This document shows positions 36,914 to 42,679 of a stretch of 42,679 nt of DNA, piece after piece. Position numbers and translations under genes: made by a program. Source of the stretch: Vittaforma corneae ATCC 50505. Lineage: Eukaryota > Microsporidia > Nosematidae. The notes under the pieces were generated by a model, which was not told where the DNA came from, ran no database searches, and saw only the letters and a program-made list of their open reading frames with translations. Where the stretch lies: the NCBI RefSeq assembly GCF_000231115.1, contig NW_006889857.1:1-42679 (forward strand), written 5' to 3'. Every line of letters begins with the position of its first letter. Position 1 is the stretch's first letter.

Positions 36914-37262
36914 TAAGATGTTTCCAAAGCATCTTGGTTATTTTTAAGGAGTCATACAGAAATTAAATAGTAAACTAACGGGCGATTTTTATTGAAGTAT
37001 GCTGGTTCTTTCATTTTGAATAGAACTAAACCGAAACAATATAAATTATAAGTGTAGGTAGCGTCACAAATTCTCGTTGGGTATTTTTACCTGTAAGTGA
37101 TCTCAAGAATGTGATGATGAAGTAAGAGCACAGTTGTACATCAATTACAAGGGAGGAAAGTTGAGAAGGCAATGGCACGACCGTTCTTGTAAAAATTTTT
37201 ATCAAATTTTTTGATAAGTTCTGTCTGATTTTCCACATCACAAAATGTTTAATTAAATCATT
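36914..37262. other. Spacer with an orphan doubled AAATTT element (37191-37212)
   Basis: A 349-bp gap. AAAAATTTTT (37191-37200) and AAATTTTTT (37204-37212) form a doublet like those before ribosomal genes. On the minus strand it reads TTTTTACAAG and is followed by GTGCC and ATTGCC, not ATG. From that TTG (37170-37172) a 48-codon frame runs to 37026, but I recognise no product in it. On the plus strand the next ATG, at 37263, is about 50 bases away, too far by local standards. A small gene or a non-coding RNA may be missed here. Confidence 0.45.
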
Positions 37263-37463
37263 ATGGATAGTTTAGCTGATGTCAAGCTTGGTACGCACAA
37301 TGCGGCTAACAAACAAGCAGGCATTGTTGGAAGACTCAAGCATCTTCTCAGTACTTCATATGCTGTGATCAAGAAAGCACTAGCCAGTGAGTTTACAAAA
37401 TATCTATCTCTGCATATAATTATTTTGGCGGCTGCACTTGCATACCACTGCATTGGGCTGTGA
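37263..37463 (+). CDS. Small tail-anchored protein, function unknown
   Basis: 66 residues. A hydrophilic N-terminus with Asn/Lys, a helical middle (VGRLKHLLSTSYAVIKKAL, about 22-40) and one hydrophobic C-terminal span (about residues 47-64) give a tail-anchored topology. Not recognisable as Sec61-beta or another known tail-anchored protein. It ends 42 bp before the Ste24 gene. A frame on the opposite strand over the same bases (37253-37453) lacks features. Confidence 0.45.
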   Translation: MDSLADVKLGTHNAANKQAGIVGRLKHLLSTSYAVIKKALASEFTKYLSLHIIILAAALAYHCIGL

Positions 37464-37505
37464 TGGTTCTACCCAGAGAATACCAAGATAGTAGTAAACA
37501 CAGCC

Positions 37506-38573
37506 ATGCCCACCACCTTCTGTCTCGTAAATGTGGACTATTGGCCACCAATGATCTCGTACATTGCTACTAGGTATGGAATTATTTTAGTGCTACAAGT
37601 GATGGGATTTTACTCTAAGGTTTGGAATAGTAAATTTAAACCCATTGACTGCGATGAAGTTACATATACAAAAAGAGAAATTTTCTGGGGAGTGTTGGGC
37701 TTATTGCTGTTAGTAGCATGTGCTGTAGCACCTGAATTATTTTTCATTATAGGTGGTGTTGCTATTGGCACTATAATCTCATATGGTTTTGTCAAGCTTG
37801 TTTCCTTCATCACCTCAAAGGTATCAACAACTGGCCTCATAGTTTTTGGCAACTGTCTCGTCGCAGCAGTGGTTCTCTTGCGAGCATATTATACACCCTA
37901 TCTTCTGGGAGGTACTCCCATTACTGAATACTTCCAAAACAAAGGCTCGGACATTTCTCAGTATGAGAAGTTTTTTGCCGATCTCGATGTTGACATTTCA
38001 AGAGTGTTTGTTGTAGATGGTATGCTTTCTGACAATGCAGCCAGCAATGCTATTCCATTCAAGTCCATGATGAGCATTATAATCGGCAAGGGCACTATCC
38101 AGAACAACAGCTTTGAAGCAGTCAAGGCTTTGCTGTTGCACGAGATAGGACATGCAAGACACTTTGATCTTTTATCCATCTTCGTTGCACCCTACATTAT
38201 TGCATCCCTAGCAATGTGCTTTCTGGTGAAGAATATTAAGAAGGATGAGAACAAGTCTGCACTAAAGCATTACGTGACGGTGAGCGCTCAGATCGCATTA
38301 TTTTTCCTCATCGCCACTCTGGCTGGCAATTTCATTGCAAATATCTGCGAGTTTAATGCAGACAGGTTTGCATGCTCATATGCAGAATCATGTGCCGATC
38401 TATCTCAAGGTGTTTTAGAAATAACTAAGAATAACAAAGCCCTAACATACTACTACCCACCATTCTCATTACTGTTCGACCATCCCTCTAACTTCCACAG
38501 GATGAGGCAGAACAACTACATGGTCAACGGAAGCGTAGAAATGACGCCTGCGCTAGATGGCTGTCCCTTCTAG
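37506..38573 (+). CDS. STE24: CAAX prenyl protease Ste24 (M48 zinc metalloprotease)
   Basis: 355 residues with several hydrophobic spans (about 15-40, 58-100, 108-130, 225-245, 255-280). The zinc site is complete: H212-E213-I-G-H216 and the third ligand E282 in EFNADRFA, where the following Asp is conserved. The DHPS-F-HRM motif near residue 325 is the M48 C-terminal signature. Ste24 cleaves prenylated CAAX proteins in the ER membrane and clears clogged translocons. It is shorter than yeast Ste24 (453), mainly at the N-terminus, which lacks the first spans. The first ATG is used; it is 42 bp after the preceding gene. Confidence 0.92.
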   Translation: MPTTFCLVNVDYWPPMISYIATRYGIILVLQVMGFYSKVWNSKFKPIDCDEVTYTKREIFWGVLGLLLLVACAVAPELFFIIGGVAIGTIISYGFVKLVSFITSKVSTTGLIVFGNCLVAAVVLLRAYYTPYLLGGTPITEYFQNKGSDISQYEKFFADLDVDISRVFVVDGMLSDNAASNAIPFKSMMSIIIGKGTIQNNSFEAVKALLLHEIGHARHFDLLSIFVAPYIIASLAMCFLVKNIKKDENKSALKHYVTVSAQIALFFLIATLAGNFIANICEFNADRFACSYAESCADLSQGVLEITKNNKALTYYYPPFSLLFDHPSNFHRMRQNNYMVNGSVEMTPALDGCPF

Positions 38574-39539
38574 AGCCAGGACATCTGCAGAACTGTGGTT
38601 TATCTTTGCACAGACATTGAAATAAATTACATAGTTAGCAGTGTTATTTAATTTCCATACAGCCTGATAGCTTGATGCACAGAACATTGAGCAGTATCCG
38701 TTTCTGGTGTGAGATTGAATAGAGTCCATCTGCGCGGCTTCCTTGAATGAATCAGGCACAACTAACTGTGCCGGTTTTGGCTCACTTCAGACTGATCCTT
38801 CTATGCCAAGAGTCCAGTAGCTGATTAATGCAAGCGTGTAGACAGGCAGAGGATGTTCTTGATAATGGCAGCCGTTGGGTGGATACATGGTCTGTACAGG
38901 GAACAAACTATTTCTATGTCTGATAGAGACCACAGACAAGAGTCATCTATGAATGGATCTGACCTGTACACAGAAAAGTCGGCATGCTTATAGTGTGCAT
39001 CTGATTCATGTCCATGCAGTGATTTACTCTGTCCACTCTTCTGACTAGTGCTTAAATAAATGCAACTAACTTTATGTATTAACACATTATGGTTTAACTA
39101 TATATATCTATATACTCACATACAATATCCCGCCACAGCATGCTACGGGGAATATGCTTGCATTCTGTACTGGACATTTAGACAATCAACAGCACACCCA
39201 ATACCTACATTCAACTGTATTGCACAAAGAATGTAGTCGAGTTGTGCACTAACTACTCCAGTGTCATTTGTCCAACAGATCACAAGTCAGTCTGGAATGA
39301 TTGCACCGGAATGATTTGGCATGACATGTTGACACCCGTCAACATTCTATTTTCAAATTGAATTTTTGAGTGGTAGCATGCACTCACAAAGACGTGCCAG
39401 CACAGTCAATGTGGTATTGGCAGTAATTACAGTCCTGCTTGTAGTTAAAGCGTATACATGTCATTGTAGTTTTTAACTTGGAGATATATCATTGATACTG
39501 TCCAATCCAACTATTTAAAAATTTTCAGCCACACCCCTT
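38574..39539. other. Long gene-poor spacer before the LRR gene
   Basis: A 966-bp region without a convincing gene; an 86-codon minus-strand frame at 38825-39085 has no features. G+C is visibly higher than in the rest of the window. A short TATATATCTATATAC stretch lies near 39100. The word GGAATGATT occurs twice within about 20 bases near 39292-39316. The right end carries AAAAATTTT (39517-39525) and CCCC (39534-39537) before ATG 39540. Confidence 0.5.
39517..39537 (+). promoter_or_regulatory. AAAAATTTT/CCCC element before the LRR gene
   Basis: AAAAATTTT at 39517-39525, then CAGCCACA and CCCC at 39534-39537, two bases before ATG 39540. It fixes the start and shows that the LRR gene uses the same signal as housekeeping genes. 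Confidence 0.6.
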
Positions 39540-42167
39540 ATGAATATTGCAGAGACGAGAAAGACATACAAAGCAATCTGGAGTCTACTTGTGCTCATGG
39601 GAGCTACACTCCAGAGCTCGGACAATGGTGCAAACCCAGGTGGAATCTATAGCTTTGGAAATTATCCTGAGAATGAAACTGTAATATCTATATGTAGACA
39701 AGGCATTACATCTATTGACAGCAATATTAAGAGACTAGTGAAGCTAGAGAAGCTGGAACTCAGTCATAACAATCTCAAGGCACTACCATCTGAGATAGGA
39801 GAATTGAAGAATTTACAGCATCTGGTTCTTAGTAATAACAAGCTCAAGACACTGTCAGATGTAATAGGAGAGCTGGAGAATCTAAGTACACTGCATCTCG
39901 ATGATAACGAACTTGAGACACTGCCAGCAGCAATAGGAGAGCTGGAGAATCTACGAGATCTGGATCTTGGTGATAACCAATTTGAATCATTTCCAACAGT
40001 GATAAGAAAACTAAAGAATCTAGAAAGACTGATTCTCGACAATAACAAACTTGAGTCATTTCCAACAGTGATAGCAGAGCTGAGGAAACTACAGACCTTG
40101 GAACTTCTTGGTAACAAGCTAAAGCTATTGCCAGACGAGATAGGAGAATTGAAGAATTTACAATATCTGAATCTCAGTCTTAACAAACTCGAGTCATTAC
40201 CGCCTGAGATAGGAGAATTGAAGAATCTACAACATTTGTTTCTTGGTGATAACAAACTTGAGATACTTCCAATAGCAATAGGAGAACTGGAGAATCTACA
40301 GAAACTGTATCTCCATAGAAATAATCTCAAGACATTACCAGTTGAGATAGAAAAGTTGAAGGAACTACGGATCTTGCAGCTCAGTGGTAACAAACTTGAG
40401 ACACTGCCAGTTGAGATAGAAAAGTTGAAGGAACTACGGATCTTGCAGCTCAGTGGTAACAAACTTGAGACACTGCCAGTAGCAATAGGAGAGCTGGAGA
40501 ATCTACAGAAACTGTATCTCAATGATAACAAACTTGAGACACTGCCAGCAGCAATAGGAGAGCTGGACAATCTACGAGAACTGTGTCTTAGAAATAACAA
40601 ACTCAAGATACTACCATCTGAGATAGGAGAGCTGGGGGATCTACAGTATTTGGATCTTAAAAATAACAAACTTGAGACACTGCCAGCAGCAATAGGAGAG
40701 CTGAAGAATCTACGAGAACTGAATCTCAGTGGTAACAAACTTGAGACACTGCCAATTGAGATAGAAAAGTTGTCAGGTTCAATGCAATTATTGAACTTAA
40801 GAGGCAATAACATTTCAGAGGTTGGCGATGGAGAAAGGACTGTGGGTAGGAGAGAACTGAGAGCGATATTTGGGGATCGTGTTGTGCTTAGCAGTAACAG
40901 CGTTGAGTATGAAGAAGATGAAATTTCAGTCGAGGATGTGTACAGAGAACTTAAGAGCAAGCCAATGCACTGGAACTTCGAGATGCTGAGAACACTCAGA
41001 CCGCAGTCAGTTCCCGAGTTGAAATGCAGCGAGGAGGAATTGGTGAGGCTGTGGAATGAGAGCATGTTTGTGAGTAAGTGGGACAGGCTGAGGCCCGGGG
41101 TCATTGAGACGATCGAGGCCAACAAAACAGTCCTTGTGGCAGTGTATGGAGAGGGCTTTTCTGCACTGCTCAGGACAGATGTAGACGGGGAGACCAGAAA
41201 TAGGAATATCACAGAGATTGTTACAAAGGTTGCAGAGAACAAAGACAGCTACACCAGGGAACGAAACATATCAGAGCTCATTGGTAATGACAAAAGCGCC
41301 TTTATGGACATGTGGGAGAAGAACAGATGCATGTTCATAATGGGCGACAACAAGAGAACAATGGACGAGTTCATACACCACATCTACAATCCAGACAAAG
41401 AGTACAGGAGGTGGGGGATGAAGAAGAGGCACACGGGTCTGGCCAAGAACCTGCTTGGAGCCATACTCAATGCTCTTTCGAAAGAGAGTGATGGGGACGT
41501 GGTCGTCTCGAACATCAGTGGAATCTGTGAGGGGCTTGGGTATTGTCCGGACAGACAGATATCCGAGATGATGTTTGTGCACAATTTGCTGACAGGAGAT
41601 GTGGAGGAGCAGGAAGGTAGCAGTCTGGAGGACAGAGTGAGGAAGGTTGTTGAGACATGGGTTGGGCAGGAAAAAGAACGGGTGTTTGATATTGCAGTGA
41701 CGCCCCTGAATGTGGGGCAGAATGTACATGTTCAGAACTTCTGGAGACATGAGCTGCGGAACGAGGTTGGGCTTGACTTTGAGTTCCAGACGGGTATTAT
41801 AGGCAGGGAGCAGCTAATGGAGATGGACAGATTCCGCCTACGTCCGGGGAATGCACTGAGGGCCTTCTACAGCATATTCACACCGGAGCACATGATAGAC
41901 GTGCTGACAGGACGGATCAACAGCAGGGGCCGCATGGTGAGTATGATAGCACAGCTGATATGCAACAGTACGGAGATCAGCGATGAGGATAAGAAGCGGA
42001 TGTGCCGGTGGGACGAGAAGGAGATACCGAGTGATCTTTCTGAGGATATTGAGTACATGATTGGATGGACCTTAGAGATCACTAGGGAGTTTGCGAAGTA
42101 TTTCCTGGTTAAGATGGGTGTTATTGTTGAGAGGGCAGCTGGTGGGGAATATCCTCACGAAGACTAG
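39540..42167 (+). CDS. Large secreted leucine-rich-repeat protein with an unidentified C-terminal domain
   Basis: 875 residues. A signal peptide (about residues 11-25, IWSLLVLMGATLQSS) is followed by fifteen 23-residue LRRs (about 66-410) of the form LxxLxxLxLxxNxLxxLPxxIGE, plus a partial last repeat (411-427). The C-terminal 440 residues are a non-repetitive, helical, Met/Arg/Glu-rich domain without a membrane span. It contains C669-P-D-R672 followed by an amphipathic helix ending VHN, a resemblance to the CxD active site of bacterial NEL-type effector ubiquitin ligases, which also follow an LRR. That is only a weak motif match. Secreted LRR families are known in several microsporidia and are thought to act at the host interface. 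The DNA for residues about 490-875 is much richer in G+C than other genes here. Confidence 0.85.
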   Translation: MNIAETRKTYKAIWSLLVLMGATLQSSDNGANPGGIYSFGNYPENETVISICRQGITSIDSNIKRLVKLEKLELSHNNLKALPSEIGELKNLQHLVLSNNKLKTLSDVIGELENLSTLHLDDNELETLPAAIGELENLRDLDLGDNQFESFPTVIRKLKNLERLILDNNKLESFPTVIAELRKLQTLELLGNKLKLLPDEIGELKNLQYLNLSLNKLESLPPEIGELKNLQHLFLGDNKLEILPIAIGELENLQKLYLHRNNLKTLPVEIEKLKELRILQLSGNKLETLPVEIEKLKELRILQLSGNKLETLPVAIGELENLQKLYLNDNKLETLPAAIGELDNLRELCLRNNKLKILPSEIGELGDLQYLDLKNNKLETLPAAIGELKNLRELNLSGNKLETLPIEIEKLSGSMQLLNLRGNNISEVGDGERTVGRRELRAIFGDRVVLSSNSVEYEEDEISVEDVYRELKSKPMHWNFEMLRTLRPQSVPELKCSEEELVRLWNESMFVSKWDRLRPGVIETIEANKTVLVAVYGEGFSALLRTDVDGETRNRNITEIVTKVAENKDSYTRERNISELIGNDKSAFMDMWEKNRCMFIMGDNKRTMDEFIHHIYNPDKEYRRWGMKKRHTGLAKNLLGAILNALSKESDGDVVVSNISGICEGLGYCPDRQISEMMFVHNLLTGDVEEQEGSSLEDRVRKVVETWVGQEKERVFDIAVTPLNVGQNVHVQNFWRHELRNEVGLDFEFQTGIIGREQLMEMDRFRLRPGNALRAFYSIFTPEHMIDVLTGRINSRGRMVSMIAQLICNSTEISDEDKKRMCRWDEKEIPSDLSEDIEYMIGWTLEITREFAKYFLVKMGVIVERAAGGEYPHED
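39735..40769 (+). repeat. Fifteen tandem 69-bp LRR-coding units
   Basis: Each unit encodes 23 residues of the consensus LPxEIGELKNLQxLxLSxNKLET. DNA identity between many units is high (words such as ACAAACTTGAGACACTGCCA recur), suggesting growth by unit duplication and possible length variation between strains. Confidence 0.85.
40341..40478 (+). repeat. Perfect tandem duplication of one 69-bp LRR unit
   Basis: The 69 bases 40341-40409 are repeated without a change at 40410-40478, both encoding VEIEKLKELRILQLSGNKLE. The perfect match points to a very recent duplication by unequal exchange or slippage, or to ongoing homogenisation. Confidence 0.9.
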
Positions 42168-42679
42168 GTGGATGTTTACTGCAATAAATTGGTTCGCAAA
42201 CTTGATGTAGTGTGTTCTCTTTAATACAACACTCTGTAAGAAGGATTTTTGGTCTTTATTTTCCATCTGTAAGCAGCCTCTTCTCCAGGATACAGCATGG
42301 CGTTTTGGTGGATTCAGTACATACTGTTTAGATGTATCGTTAAGTGCACCACAGATACTCCAGTTCCATGTCTGCATGCCTGGATCCTTGGCCAGCTAAG
42401 GAGAACGTGCGGGACTTGGTTTAGTAGCAACTAATCCAGAGTCAAGGCTATTAAGTGCTGCAACTAGATTTTGTCTATTCATGAAGTGTGTAGATCACCT
42501 ACCTCTTCGGCACACGGATACCAATGCCAAGAATCACAGGCTGGCAGCTCAGTAGAACAACAACCAAAGAACATTGGTGCAGAGGATAAAAGTCGAAGAG
42601 GATATTAGTAAGTAAAGATGTTTTAAGTCAGTGTTGAAGGCCAATTTAACTAATTCATGACATCCAACACTGATGCTCC
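42168..42679. other. Right flank after the LRR gene, nothing recognised
   Basis: 512 bp without a supported gene. A minus-strand frame at 42072-42377 overlaps the LRR gene and has no features. G+C stays higher than the window average, as in the spacer before the LRR gene. Confidence 0.5.

Noticed and set aside
37085..37100. GTAAGT near 37092 as a possible 5' splice site
   Set aside because: No upstream ATG exon in a matching frame and no clear 3' splice site nearby; six bases occur often by chance.
37026..37241. A ubiquitin-like SLTGK word in a minus-strand frame
   Set aside because: Only five residues agree with ubiquitin and the rest does not; treated as chance, kept only as part of the orphan promoter note.
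38825..39085. An 86-codon minus-strand frame in the spacer before the LRR gene
   Set aside because: No start signal, signal peptide, domain or compositional support.
39764..41242. A 492-codon open frame on the minus strand across the LRR array
   Set aside because: It is the exact complement of the 69-bp periodic LRR array; its Ser/Leu-rich repeats mirror the sense codons, and it has no domain of its own.
41271..41750. A 159-codon minus-strand frame opposite the LRR C-terminal domain
   Set aside because: Shadow of the strongly supported plus-strand gene in a GC-richer region; no recognisable features.
1..42679. CRISPR arrays, insertion sequences or other mobile elements
   Set aside because: No spaced short repeats, transposase-like frame or terminal inverted repeats were seen; the only strong tandem repeat is the LRR-coding array.

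Overview
The window reads as nuclear DNA of a microsporidian (an intracellular fungal relative). The evidence is the mixture of shortened but clearly eukaryotic/fungal housekeeping proteins, the lack of obvious introns, short intergenic spaces, frequent divergent or convergent gene pairs, and a recurring AAAATTTT element followed by a C-run a few bases before the ATG. A secreted leucine-rich-repeat (LRR) protein and several fast-evolving secreted or membrane proteins fit the Trachipleistophora/Vavraia/Pleistophora side of the group, but that placement is inference and I could not test it.

Layout. 0.3-8 kb: an unknown gene, ribosomal eL33, a type I membrane protein, then three related multi-span membrane proteins (Yip1/Yif1-like) with a choline-transporter-like (CTL) protein between copies two and three. 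8-14.6 kb: an unknown acidic protein, a Swi3/Rsc8-type chromatin remodeller subunit, a Pam18/Tim14 J-protein, signal peptidase subunit SPC1, proteasome beta-4, a HORMA+PHD Hop1-like meiotic protein and Rpb5. 14.8-25.5 kb: a large secreted protein, a Jjj1-like factor, tRNA-Ala(TGC), a Hrd1-like ER ubiquitin ligase, ribosomal eS8, a Ctf4/And-1-like double propeller, a divergent pair of secreted coiled-coil proteins sharing a 49-bp promoter, and tRNA-Pro(AGG). 25.5-38.6 kb: phosphoglycerate kinase, LCB1, a membrane-anchored PDI, a duplicated DUF8032-like protein, a frameshifted CDC45, Rlp24, uL6, an LSm protein and Ste24. 38.6-42.7 kb: a long gene-poor spacer and an 875-residue secreted LRR protein whose C-terminal half is clearly richer in G+C than the rest.

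Functional themes. ER and secretory functions recur (SPC1, Hrd1, PDI, LCB1, Ste24, Yif1-like proteins, possible RAMP4). Replication (Cdc45, Ctf4), meiosis (Hop1), ribosome production (eL33, eS8, uL6, Rlp24, Jjj1), mitosomal import (Pam18) and glycolysis (PGK) are also present. They are scattered rather than arranged in operons. Three ribosomal protein genes carry a doubled AAAATTTT element, which looks like a regulon mark. The most open questions are the LRR protein's C-terminal domain, the coiled-coil pair, the membrane-protein triplet and the CDC45 frameshift.
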